From: JAIVJG01 sp964236735
GTDB taxonomy: Bacteria; Acidobacteriota; Blastocatellia; Pyrinomonadales; Pyrinomonadaceae
Direction of reading: 5' to 3'
Assembly (NCBI GenBank): GCA_964236735.1
Contig: CAXSFM010000008.1
Location: forward strand, 62,001-126,000
DNA length: 64,000 nucleotides
Both the position numbers and the translations under genes were made by a program. Positions 17,020 through 25,211 of the stretch are shown here, one piece after another. The notes beneath the pieces were generated by a model. The model searched no databases, had not been told where the DNA came from, and was given only the letters and a program-made list of their open reading frames with translations. The first letter of the stretch is position 1; each line of letters starts with the position of its first letter.

Positions 17020-18072
17020 ATGTTTTCAACGCACGCGCTCGCGCCATTAAGTTTCATCTACGGCGCAGTCGCGCGCGCGCGGCTCGCGTTGTATGAAGCC
17101 GGCGTGCTGAAAACACATCGTCTCGACGTGCCCGTCATCAGCGTCGGCAACATCACGACCGGCGGGACGGGAAAGACGCCGCTCGTGGAATGGCTGGCGC
17201 GCGCCGTCGTCGCCGAAGGGCGCAAGCCTTGCATCCTGACACGCGGCTACGGACGCGCCGACGAGTCTCGTCAAGTCGTCGTCTCAGACGGCGAAACGTT
17301 GCTGGCCGACGCGCGCGCGGGCGGCGATGAGCCGCGCCTGCTGGCCGAGTCGTTGCTGGGGATCGCGGCAGTCGTGAGCGACGCGAATCGCGTGGCGGCG
17401 GCGAGATACGCGCTCGATAACTTGCACGCGCGGGTCTTTATTCTCGACGACGGATTTCAGCATTTACGCATCGCGCGAGACTTGAACATCGTGATGCTCG
17501 ATGCGACCTCGCCGTGGGGCGGCGGTCATGTGCTTCCGCGCGGACGCCTGCGTGAGCCGGCAGAGGGACTCAGGCGCGCTGACATCATTATCATCACGCG
17601 CGCCGAACTCGCGCATAATCTCGAATCATTGCGCGGCGAAGCGTTGCGTTTGAGCGGCGGGCGCGCAGTCGTCCTCGCCTCGCGCGTGAAGACAAAGCGC
17701 GTGCGTCGTTTCACAGATGCGATGGATGTCGAATTGGAGAATGAAATATCAGAGAGGCCGGTCGCCGCGTTCTGCGCGATTGGCAATCCGCAGGCGTTCT
17801 TCCAACACTTACGAAACGACGGCTACGATTTGAGTTACACGCGCGCCCTCTCTGATCATCATCAATTCACACAAAAGGACATAGAAGATGTTACGCGCGA
17901 GGCCGAGTTGCGCGGGGCGCGTGCGATGCTGACGACAGCGAAGGACGCCGTGAAACTGCACGCGCTGCGCTTGACGCTTCCACTGTTCGTAGTTGAGATC
18001 GAGTTGGAATTTGATGATGAGGAAAAGCTGTTGAGTCTCGTCCGCGAGAAGCTCAACCTTTATGCCGCGTGA
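17020..18072 (+). CDS. lpxK: Tetraacyldisaccharide 4'-kinase
   Basis: The 350-residue protein shows the LpxK pattern. An N-terminal helix (LSFIYGAVARARLALYEAG) is followed by the P-loop GNITTGGTGKTPLVEWLA, with CILTRGYGR and DDGFQHLRIARDLNIVMLDA. The C-terminal domain has FCAIGNPQAFFQHL, DHHQFTQKDI and MLTTAKDAVKL. It phosphorylates the lipid A disaccharide at the 4' position. ATG 17020 is preferred over TTG 17005. It is convergent with the kinase gene, ending 15 bases from it. Confidence 0.95.
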   Translation: MFSTHALAPLSFIYGAVARARLALYEAGVLKTHRLDVPVISVGNITTGGTGKTPLVEWLARAVVAEGRKPCILTRGYGRADESRQVVVSDGETLLADARAGGDEPRLLAESLLGIAAVVSDANRVAAARYALDNLHARVFILDDGFQHLRIARDLNIVMLDATSPWGGGHVLPRGRLREPAEGLRRADIIIITRAELAHNLESLRGEALRLSGGRAVVLASRVKTKRVRRFTDAMDVELENEISERPVAAFCAIGNPQAFFQHLRNDGYDLSYTRALSDHHQFTQKDIEDVTREAELRGARAMLTTAKDAVKLHALRLTLPLFVVEIELEFDDEEKLLSLVREKLNLYAA

Positions 18073-18087
18073 TAGTTGGCTCGCGAC

Positions 18088-19797
18088 TTAAACCTGCGGC
18101 CTGATTGGTGGAGCAGTGGTATCTCCAATCTGGCTCGCGGGCGGCGTGTTCGCGGGAGCGGGCGGAGTCTTTTTCACGGAAGGCGGCGGCGGTGGCGGCT
18201 CGTCGTCGTCAGAATTATCGGGCGTCGGAGTGGGGCGTTTGTTGCCACGGTTCGCAGGCGTCGGCGACGTTTCCGGCGTTGCAATCTCTAACGGATTGTC
18301 TTCCGTATTTTGATTCTTGTTATTGTTGTCTGTGCCGCGCGCGGGAGTCGGCGACGCCTCGACGTTCGCGTTCAGATTCGCGTTTGCGTTAAGGGGCGTG
18401 GGGCTGGTGAAGGTGGACGTTCCCGTCGTGATCGGCGTTGAAATCGGCGTGGCGGAAACTGGAACGATGTTGGTCTCGGCGCGGCCTGTCGGCGGTGTGA
18501 TGGATTGCACGGGGCTGCTGCTCGGATCGCTCGTCAGAGGCGCTTGCTCGCCGTTTGTCGAGCGACCGCGAAACGCAAAGAAGAGCGCGAAGACGGCGAC
18601 GAGCGCGGCGATGGCCGGAATCGCGATGCGCCACAGATTGAAACTCGGCTCCGCCTCCGGCTCGACGAAGGAAGGGACGAATTCTTCCTCCGCCACCGGC
18701 GCGCGACGCACGGGCGGCACTCTTCTGCCGACGACGGTCGTTTCTTCAACTTCCGTATTCTCCGTGATGCGCGGCGTGTTCGTTCCCGTCGGGACGACGA
18801 TGCGATTGGTGTCAAGCTTCTGCTCGATGGTCGGACTGGCGACGGCTGCCGCAGCTTCATCCGTCGCGGCCTGCGCGAGGTCTTCGGATAACTCGCCCGC
18901 GCTCTGGTAACGCTCCTCCGGGTTCTTCGCGAGAGCGCGCGCGACGACGTTCCCCACCGCAGGCGGCAAGTCCGGGCGTTCTTCGAGAATCGAAGGCGGA
19001 GCGTCTTGCAGATGCTGCATCATAATCGCCGTCGGCGAGTCGCCCGTGAAAGGGACATGGCCGGCGAGCATCTCGTAGAGAATCACACCGAGCGAATAAG
19101 TGTCCGAGCGCGAATCAATCTCGGAAGCCTGCGAGCATTGCTCTGGCGACATGTACTGCGGCGTGCCGATGATCAGATTCGGCGCGGTCAGGCCGGGGTC
19201 TTGCGCCCCCACTTTTTCCGTAATCTTCGCGATGCCGAAGTCGAGCACTTTCGCCCAGTCGCCGCCCTGCGTCTCTTCGAGCATGATGTTATCGCTCTTC
19301 AAGTCGCGATGGACGACGCCTTCCGCGTGCGCGGCATCGAGCGCGCCGCAGACTTGACGAATAATTTCGACGGCGCGCGACAGAGGCAGGTGGCCTTCCG
19401 ACCTCACGACATCTTTCAAAGTCCGACCTCGTAGATATTCCATGACGAGGAAGACGACGCCGTTTTCGGATTCGCCGAAATCCGTGACGGTCAGCGCGTG
19501 CGGGTGTGAAATTCGAGATGCGGCTTTGGCTTCGCGTGTGAAGCGGGCGACGATGTTGTCATCGGCGGCGAGCGCGGGATGCAGCACTTTGATGGCGACC
19601 GTCTTCTCCATCAAAATGTGCGTCGCGCGATAGACCGCGCCCATACCGCCCTCGTCAATTTTTTCTTCGATGCGATATTTTCCGGCGAGCACTTGCCCGA
19701 GCAGCGGGTCATCGGTTCTTTGTAACACCGCGCCGTCCGCAAGGCACAGAGTATTCGTGTCCTCGTACTGCTTGCTGCATGTCGGGCACTTTTTCAT
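18088..19797 (-). CDS. Transmembrane Ser/Thr protein kinase with N-terminal zinc ribbon
   Basis: From ATG 19797 the protein has 569 residues. It opens with a zinc-ribbon-like CPTCSKQYEDTNTLCLADG. The kinase domain (about 40-305) has the glycine loop DEGGMGAVYRA, AIKVL, catalytic HRDLKSDN, DFGIAK and GTPQYMSPEQ. A charged Thr/Pro linker leads to one transmembrane helix (about residue 400: IAIPAIAALVAVFALFFAF). The tail is Thr/Ser/Pro/Asn-rich low-complexity sequence of about 150 residues. No sensor fold is visible outside. An upstream start at 19890 is less likely. Substrate unknown. Confidence 0.88.
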   Translation of the reverse strand: MKKCPTCSKQYEDTNTLCLADGAVLQRTDDPLLGQVLAGKYRIEEKIDEGGMGAVYRATHILMEKTVAIKVLHPALAADDNIVARFTREAKAASRISHPHALTVTDFGESENGVVFLVMEYLRGRTLKDVVRSEGHLPLSRAVEIIRQVCGALDAAHAEGVVHRDLKSDNIMLEETQGGDWAKVLDFGIAKITEKVGAQDPGLTAPNLIIGTPQYMSPEQCSQASEIDSRSDTYSLGVILYEMLAGHVPFTGDSPTAIMMQHLQDAPPSILEERPDLPPAVGNVVARALAKNPEERYQSAGELSEDLAQAATDEAAAAVASPTIEQKLDTNRIVVPTGTNTPRITENTEVEETTVVGRRVPPVRRAPVAEEEFVPSFVEPEAEPSFNLWRIAIPAIAALVAVFALFFAFRGRSTNGEQAPLTSDPSSSPVQSITPPTGRAETNIVPVSATPISTPITTGTSTFTSPTPLNANANLNANVEASPTPARGTDNNNKNQNTEDNPLEIATPETSPTPANRGNKRPTPTPDNSDDDEPPPPPPSVKKTPPAPANTPPASQIGDTTAPPIRPQV

Positions 19798-20090
19798 CCG
19801 GTCAAGTCCGCCTGTTTCGCCGATGTTGTGGGAGGCTTCGAGCGTATCACACCGCTTCATCGCCGTGCAATCTGTATGCCTGAACAGCAAGCTACGTTCA
19901 TCTCACATTGTTTATGCAAAACGCTTGCGGGGAAGTATTCGTTCGTGATGATGAAGTCTATCGCACGCGCGAGTCTGTGTTGTGTCCGATGTTGGATTGA
20001 TGAAGATGTGTACCTGCCTTAAATCCTTACAGCGTCATGCGAGTTAATTCATACACGCTGGTATCGAATACAGGCTTGGAAGTTGGTCAA

Positions 20091-20147
20091 ACAACAAAGA
20101 AGCGGGCGTGCCTTCATGTTCTGAAGGCACGCCCGCTTCTTTGTTGT
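20091..20147. terminator. Perfect 26-bp hairpin with 5-base loop
   Basis: The left arm 20091-20116 and right arm 20122-20147 are perfect reverse complements (core GAAGCGGGCGTGCCTTCA). It ends in a TTTGTTGT tract on the plus strand and, by symmetry, on the minus strand. It lies downstream of atpE, so it may end the atp transcript, and it abuts the MITE-like element. Confidence 0.6.
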
Positions 20148-20299
20148 CTATACCGGTTCGCAATTGGATGTGAACTCCTTACAGTACCGCGAGCGGTAGC
20201 GAGCGGGTCTGGCTTGGTAAGCAGACCCGCTCGCTACCGCTCGCGGTACTGATTAAAGACCCTGCGCCAGAGGTCACATGCAATTGCAAACCGCTATAG
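20148..20299. mobile_element. MITE-like element with terminal inverted repeats and internal 27-bp palindrome
   Basis: Imperfect terminal inverted repeats of about 26 bases lie at 20148-20174 and 20273-20299, differing at about three positions (ctataccggttcgcaattgg against ctatagcggtttgcaattgc). Inside are two perfect 27-base arms (20184-20210 and 20223-20249) of GTACCGCGAGCGGTAGCGAG type around a 12-base loop. No coding capacity. A half-match to its ends occurs at 1448-1467. Confidence 0.6.
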
Positions 20300-20317
20300 G
20301 TTAATGCGAAGTCTCGT

Positions 20318-20638
20318 TTACAGTCTGGCGAAGACGACGACGAGCGTAAAGAGCACGAGCGTTTCGATGAAGACGAGGCCGAGAATCATCATCGTCTGAA
20401 TACGCGCGCCTGCGCCCGGATTGCGTGCGACGCCTTCTGCCGCCGCCGCCGCGACGCGCGACTGGCCGATGGCTGCGAGCGCCGCCGCGATGGCGAAGCC
20501 GAAGCCCGCCGCAATCTTGGCGTACTTATCAACCGACTGTTGATTGTCCGCCGCGACGCTTGCCGCCTGCGCGAACGTCGGAGCCGAGGCCATCAGCACG
20601 CCAACGACGGCGAAGAAAGCCATTCTGAGTTTGCTCAT
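20318..20638 (-). CDS. atpE: ATP synthase F0 subunit c
   Basis: The 106-residue product has an N-terminal hydrophobic leader (MAFFAVVGVLMASAPTFAQA), unusual for subunit c but known in some lineages. Two hairpin helices then follow. The polar loop is RNPGAGARIQ, and the ion-binding Glu is in LGLVFIETLVLFTLVV. Subunit c forms the rotor ring of the F1F0 ATP synthase. ATG 20638 is preferred because GGGAG lies upstream. It is the last gene of the F0 block; no atpF follows. Confidence 0.9.
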   Translation of the reverse strand: MSKLRMAFFAVVGVLMASAPTFAQAASVAADNQQSVDKYAKIAAGFGFAIAAALAAIGQSRVAAAAAEGVARNPGAGARIQTMMILGLVFIETLVLFTLVVVFARL

Positions 20639-20991
20639 TTTTGTTCTCCCTGTAGTTTTCAAATTGGAGACTTGTCTTTCAGAAAGTTATTAAAGACCCA
20701 CGACTGCGAGAAACAAAACGGGCACGCGCACTCTGATAATTACGCCTTCATCCGGTATCCACCGCCCCTCTTACAACGGCGCTCCAGCGATGACGACAAG
20801 CCACTTTCACAAAGCGAAAGTGATAACGGCAGCGTCTCGTTTGTTCTCGTTCGCCGCGAAACTCTTCACAGCGTTCCCGAAGTTCAAGTCTCACATTGAT
20901 GCATGGTAACGTGCGCGTGCTTCGTATGCACGCATCGCTCGCCGTGCGCTTCTCTATCACTTAAAAAGCGTTAAAAGTCGCCGCGCGCAGA
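20639..20991. other. Spacer between atpB and atpE
   Basis: This 350-base stretch between two F0 genes on the same strand holds no credible gene. I see no strong hairpin or repeat in it. It is long for an atp operon spacer and could carry an internal promoter for atpE. Confidence 0.35.
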
Positions 20992-21972
20992 TCAGCTATG
21001 CGCGGGCAGCGTAATCACGCCGCCTGCATCGAGCGTGTCCTCGTGGTGGCCGTCGTGGCCTCCGCCTTCATGGCCTTCATCGTGCGAGCCGTGCGTCACT
21101 TCTCCGAGATAGATGATCGAGAGCAGCACGAAAATGAACGTCTGCATGAACGCGACGAAGAGGCTCAGGGGCATGATAAAGACCGGCAGCAGAAAACCCT
21201 TCGGCGAGAGCGTGGAAATCGTCCCCAAGATTTGCTCGTCGCCGAAGAGGTTGCCGAAGAGACGGATGCCGAGCGAGAGCGGGCGCACGAAGTTGCTGAC
21301 CAGTTCAATCGGAAACATCAGCGGCGCGAGCCAGACAATCGGCCCCGCGAAGTGCTTGAGATGCCCGAACAAACCGTTCTCTTTGATGCCGATGCCGTTG
21401 TAATAGACGAATGAGGAAATGCCGAGCGCGAACGTCACGGACGTTGACGCCGTCGGCGACATCAGTCCGGGAATCAGTCCCATCAAATTCGAGACGAGAA
21501 TCAACACACCGAACGTCGCGATGACGGGAAAGTATTTAAGACCATGCGGCCCGACGTTGTCTTCCAGTAAATTGCGTATCGCCAGTACGCCCGCTTCGAG
21601 CGTCAACTGCCCGTGTTCCGGGTCGTCGTGCGAGAGCCTGCCCTTCAATATCCAGATGACGATCAGACTGAAGATGCACGCGAGGATAAACATCACCGTG
21701 TACCACGGGATCGCGTTGTCCGGCGAATACGGACTCGCGGCGAAGACGTGGTCGGCGTCCGTGCCGAAGAAGGCGAAGAACCTGTCCCAGAGCGGCTTCG
21801 TGTAATGAATCTGAAAATTGTAGAGCGGCTCGCCGAAAGTATGGTTGACCCACTCGACGATGATGGGGACGTGATGCTCGCTCGCTTCCGCTGCGTGTGG
21901 AGCGGCTGTAGTTGCGGCGGCGGCATGTTCGGCGGTCTTCGCTGCCGCTTCGTGTTGTAAAAGCCAGAACAT
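20992..21972 (-). CDS. atpB: ATP synthase F0 subunit a with His-rich C-terminal tail
   Basis: The 326-residue protein carries the conserved subunit a elements. ISMFPIELVSNFVRP-like sequence (LAPLMFPIELVSNFVRP) leads into SLGIRLFGNLFGDE, whose Arg is essential for proton transfer, and the last helix has FVLLSIIYLGEV. The N-terminus is Ala/His-rich. After the last helix comes a His-rich tail (HGSHDEGHEGGGHDGHHEDT). I start at ATG 21972; a TTG one codon earlier abuts the stop of the preceding gene. Confidence 0.93.
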   Translation of the reverse strand: MFWLLQHEAAAKTAEHAAAATTAAPHAAEASEHHVPIIVEWVNHTFGEPLYNFQIHYTKPLWDRFFAFFGTDADHVFAASPYSPDNAIPWYTVMFILACIFSLIVIWILKGRLSHDDPEHGQLTLEAGVLAIRNLLEDNVGPHGLKYFPVIATFGVLILVSNLMGLIPGLMSPTASTSVTFALGISSFVYYNGIGIKENGLFGHLKHFAGPIVWLAPLMFPIELVSNFVRPLSLGIRLFGNLFGDEQILGTISTLSPKGFLLPVFIMPLSLFVAFMQTFIFVLLSIIYLGEVTHGSHDEGHEGGGHDGHHEDTLDAGGVITLPAHS

Positions 21973-21975
21973 CAA

Positions 21976-22416
21976 TTAAGTTTCCTCTCGATTGATGAGT
22001 GCAAAATAAAGCTGTCTGAAACCTTCGACGAGCGCCGCCGCGACAAAGACGCACATTCCTGCGAGCGTGGCGACGAGCGAAATCACATCAAGTTTGTAAG
22101 CGACGACGACGAGCGCGGCGATGACGATGTAGCGCAAAACGTAGCGCGCCAGCCTGAACTTGATCCTCGCTCCCGCCAGCGTCGCGCCGAACATCGCTGC
22201 GACAGACGTTCTTAACCAATGATGATTAAAGAGCGCGAGCAAACCGCCGAGCAACAAACCCGTCGTCACGCGCCACGGCGCAAAGAAAATGCTGGCGAAG
22301 GTAACGAGCGCGACCGTCACGCACATATTGCGAAAGATGCGACGCTCCATCGCAGCGGGGTCTTCCGAGTTATTTTCCGGCGCGTGCTGATCCACGCTGT
22401 CAATAATTTCGTGCAT
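21976..22416 (-). CDS. ATP synthase subunit I-like membrane protein
   Basis: This protein of about 146 residues (a GTG at 22446 would add 10) has four predicted transmembrane segments and a short acidic N-terminus. It has the pattern of AtpI/subunit I proteins, including LLLGGLLALFNHHWLRTSV. Its position between atpZ and atpB supports the call: subunit I-type proteins help assemble the c ring or import Mg2+. Its stop lies three bases from the atpB start, which suggests coupled translation. Confidence 0.65.
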   Translation of the reverse strand: MHEIIDSVDQHAPENNSEDPAAMERRIFRNMCVTVALVTFASIFFAPWRVTTGLLLGGLLALFNHHWLRTSVAAMFGATLAGARIKFRLARYVLRYIVIAALVVVAYKLDVISLVATLAGMCVFVAAALVEGFRQLYFALINREET

Positions 22417-22481
22417 GACGGAACGCGCAATTTTACACACCGGCACGCGCGCTGTCGAGTTTCACCTTGCGCGCCGCCACG

Positions 22482-22694
22482 TCACTTGATAGTGGAAACC
22501 ATCCGAACGAACTCGAACAAGCCGATGGCCGCGCCGAGAATGATGCCGGCGAGCATCAGCCAGCTTGTGCCGAGCCAGCGGTCGAGCAGCCAGCCGACGC
22601 CCATAAACGCCAGCACGGAAAAGAAAATCGTCAGTCCCGCCGCATACGCGACGCCGCTCTTGCGCGTGGTTTCCTGCTCGTCGTTTTCAGCCAT
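22482..22694 (-). CDS. atpZ: AtpZ/AtpI family F0-associated membrane protein
   Basis: The product is 70 residues starting MAENDEQETTRKSGVAYAAG. Two transmembrane helices with the family pattern follow (GLTIFFSVLAFMGVGWLLDR and LAGIILGAAIGLFEFVRMV). The WLLDRWLGTSW segment between them is typical of AtpZ. The start codon overlaps the stop of the radical SAM gene (TGATG), so translation is probably coupled. The longer frame to 22799 lies inside the radical SAM gene and is not needed. Confidence 0.78.
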   Translation of the reverse strand: MAENDEQETTRKSGVAYAAGLTIFFSVLAFMGVGWLLDRWLGTSWLMLAGIILGAAIGLFEFVRMVSTIK

Positions 22695-23830
22695 CACCAA
22701 CGCTCCCGCGTCGCGTAATTCTTCGGCACTTCCCACAGCAGCGCGCGGCGCGAGTGGCGCATCGAGTCGTGGATGAAGCAGACGTGCGTACACCAGCACG
22801 CCTTGCCGCCGTCAATCTCAGCGAGTTCCGTCTCTCGTTCATGCGCCGACCAGAGCGCGCTGAAGTCGTATTCGTAATCTGCAAGCGTCGCGAATTTTTC
22901 GCGCAGTTCGCAGGCGCGCACGTCGCCGTTGTAGTCAATGACCGCCGTCGTCTCGCCTGCCGTGCAGGGGAAAGGCCACGCGCTCGCGGCGTGCGTGTTG
23001 GCATGTTGCGTGCGGTAGTGGGTCATAATCGCGCCGACATAGGCGATGGATTTGACGAAGCGCGCGGACGCTTCATCGCCCGCAAACATGCGCTCGCCGT
23101 AGCGTTTCGTCAGCGCGGAGACGCGCGCGTACATCGCGGGCAGCACATCGGGAGGTATCTGCTTAATCGTGTCGCCCGCCTTCGTCTCGCCGCGTATGAT
23201 GTTGAAGTAATGGCCGTCGAGTCGGAAATTTTCCCAGAGGAAGGAGGACAGCTTTTCGATCTCCGTGTAGTTCTCCGCGCAGACGACGGTGTTGACGTTG
23301 AGACGAAAGCGTTCGCCGAATTTTTCTTTGAGCAGGTAGAGCGTAGCGATGCAGTCGAGCGTCTTTTCCCAGTTGCCGGGCACGCCCCTGATGCGGTCGT
23401 GCGTCTGGCCGTAGCCGTCGAGCGCGACGTTCAGATAGAGATGCAAGTCGCTGTTGTCAGCCAGAGCGCGTTCGACGATCTCATAAGCGCGCGCTTTGAT
23501 GAGACCGTTGGTCGGAATGATGATGCGGCGGACGCCATTGCGTGTGACGAACAACTGAATAATCTCTGAGGCGTCGTGCCTGAGCGTCGGTTCGCCGCCG
23601 GAGAGCCAGAGGTCTGTAATCGGCGGCATCGTCTGCGAGACGCGCTCGATTTGCTCGAAGGTGAGATCGCCCGGACGATTCAGTTCTTCGTGATAAAAGC
23701 AGGTCTCACATTTGGCGTTGCAGCGCGAGGTGATGAAGAAGATAAGCGTGCCAAGTTGCCGCTCGCGTTTTGTCGAGCGCAGCAGTTGATAAAGTTGTGC
23801 GGCTTTGTTAGGCACTTGGGCGTTCTTCAA
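22694..23830 (-). CDS. Radical SAM protein with C-terminal SPASM-like cysteines
   Basis: The 378-residue protein has the radical SAM cluster CxxxCxxC in TSRCNAKCETCFYHEEL. The SAM-binding GGE motif is in DLWLSGGEPTLRHD, and IIPTNGL and LNVALDGYGQTHDRIRG follow. The C-terminal region (about 290-350) adds cysteines (FPCTAGETTAVIDYNGDVRA, then CWCTHVCF), like auxiliary cluster sites of SPASM proteins. It overlaps the glycosyltransferase gene by about 23 bases upstream and atpZ by one base downstream. The substrate is not evident. Confidence 0.85.
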   Translation of the reverse strand: MKNAQVPNKAAQLYQLLRSTKRERQLGTLIFFITSRCNAKCETCFYHEELNRPGDLTFEQIERVSQTMPPITDLWLSGGEPTLRHDASEIIQLFVTRNGVRRIIIPTNGLIKARAYEIVERALADNSDLHLYLNVALDGYGQTHDRIRGVPGNWEKTLDCIATLYLLKEKFGERFRLNVNTVVCAENYTEIEKLSSFLWENFRLDGHYFNIIRGETKAGDTIKQIPPDVLPAMYARVSALTKRYGERMFAGDEASARFVKSIAYVGAIMTHYRTQHANTHAASAWPFPCTAGETTAVIDYNGDVRACELREKFATLADYEYDFSALWSAHERETELAEIDGGKACWCTHVCFIHDSMRHSRRALLWEVPKNYATRERW

Positions 23831-25091
23831 TTTCCGTTGTGGCGGTCGTCGTCGTGGCGGCGGAATTTGTTGCTGATGCCGGGTCGCCTTTGATAATCGC
23901 AGTTTCCGTCGGCGATTTCAATTCGTAGGTGATGCCGCGCCATTCGATGCGCCGCGAGAAAAGAGCGGCGAGCGCGTTGTAGAGATAGAGCGCAGAAGCG
24001 AGCGGCCACAGCAACAGATGCGCCCACATCCCTTCTTGCAGTTGTCTCTCATACGTTTCGAGCGGGATGGCGACGGCGCGCAGACGATAGAGAGCCTTCC
24101 ACGTTCCGAGCAGATAGATGGACGAGACGAGCGCGAGCGGCCAATCAAAGGTGAGTCCGAGCGCGGCGCGCGTGGCGGCGAGCAAGAGTCCACCGTAGAA
24201 GACGATGACGAAAAGCAGATTCGAGACGAGGACGATTTTCCACAAATGCGGCGCATAGACGCGCGTAATTTTAAGCTGGCGCGTCGTGAACTCGAACAAC
24301 TCCGTGAGCGTGCAATCTTCGTGTGTGGCGGTCAGGCAATCGGGCACGAAGCGGATGCCGCGCCCCTCGAATTGGAGCGTGCGCGTGAGAGCGAAGTCGT
24401 CCGAGAGCGTGCCGCGCCATTGCTCGCACACGCCTACGTGCTCGAACGTCTCGCGGCGAATCGCGGTCGAGCCGCCCCAGCAAAAGTTTCTCTTCTCGTT
24501 CGCGCCGAGCGCAGAAGCAATCGAAGCGTTCCACACGGCGCGCAGATGCGAAGCGAAATTGCCCCTGACCGGCAGAAACCAGCGATAACCTGTCGTCGCG
24601 CCGATGCGGTCGTCCGCCAGCGGCGCGACGAGAGCGCGCAGCCAGTCGGGACGCGGGCGCGCATCGGTGTCAACAAACACTATGACCTCGCTCGACGCAT
24701 CAAGGTCAGAGACGGCGGCGCGCAGGTTATGAACTTTCTGCCCGCACGCTGTCGCGCGTCCTGCGACGAGCGCGCGCGCGCGCACGTTTGGCTGTTGCTC
24801 ACTAAGTCCGCGCGCCAACTCGTTCGCGACGGCGAGCGCAGGATCATCCGCGCGGTCGGAGACGAAGATGATTTCGTAGGCCGGATAATGTTGGACGAAG
24901 AGCGCGGAGAGATTCGCGCAGAGTCCTTCATCGAGTCCGCGACACGGCACGATGATTGACGCGAACGGCATGTAGAGCGGCCTGCGCGCGTCAGTCTCGC
25001 GGCGCACGAACGCGAGATAACGCACGCCCCCGCGCAGAGAAATGACGCACTGGAACACAACCAACGCCGCAAGAATATAGAAAAGCAACAT
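23808..25091 (-). CDS. Membrane glycosyltransferase, family 2/21 (ceramide glucosyltransferase-like)
   Basis: From ATG 25091 the protein has 427 residues. An N-terminal helix (LLFYILAALVVFQCVISL) precedes a GT-A domain with ASIIVPCRGLDEGL, the DxD motif in IVFVDTDARPRPDWL, CWGGSTAIRRETFEHVG and TLSDDFALTRTLQ. The RQLKITRVY segment stands where QxxRW occurs in GT21. Several C-terminal helices follow. The layout matches ceramide-glucosyltransferase-like or hopanoid HpnI-like enzymes acting on lipids. The adjoining radical SAM gene overlaps it and may act on the same product. Confidence 0.8.
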   Translation of the reverse strand: MLLFYILAALVVFQCVISLRGGVRYLAFVRRETDARRPLYMPFASIIVPCRGLDEGLCANLSALFVQHYPAYEIIFVSDRADDPALAVANELARGLSEQQPNVRARALVAGRATACGQKVHNLRAAVSDLDASSEVIVFVDTDARPRPDWLRALVAPLADDRIGATTGYRWFLPVRGNFASHLRAVWNASIASALGANEKRNFCWGGSTAIRRETFEHVGVCEQWRGTLSDDFALTRTLQFEGRGIRFVPDCLTATHEDCTLTELFEFTTRQLKITRVYAPHLWKIVLVSNLLFVIVFYGGLLLAATRAALGLTFDWPLALVSSIYLLGTWKALYRLRAVAIPLETYERQLQEGMWAHLLLWPLASALYLYNALAALFSRRIEWRGITYELKSPTETAIIKGDPASATNSAATTTTATTEIEERPSA

Positions 25092-25135
25092 TGAAGAATT
25101 ATGCAGCGAGAGAGATAAAAGAGGCCGTCTCAAAC

Positions 25136-25198
25136 GCTTTGCGACTTTGCGCCTTCGCATGAAAGTTAGTCTCACGCGAAGGCGCAAAGTTGCAAAGC
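25136..25198. repeat. Inverted repeat with 23-base arms (family F)
   Basis: Arms 25136-25158 and 25176-25198 (core ACTTTGCGCCTTCGC and GCGAAGGCGCAAAGT) match at 22 of 23 positions with a 17-base loop. It lies between the SDR stop and the glycosyltransferase start. Confidence 0.7.
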
Positions 25199-25211
25199 TT
25201 CGGGAAGACGG

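Noticed and set aside
24018..24959. Plus-strand frame of 313 codons opposite the glycosyltransferase
   Set aside because: Composition is that of a reverse-complement frame, with no motif and no ribosome-binding site.
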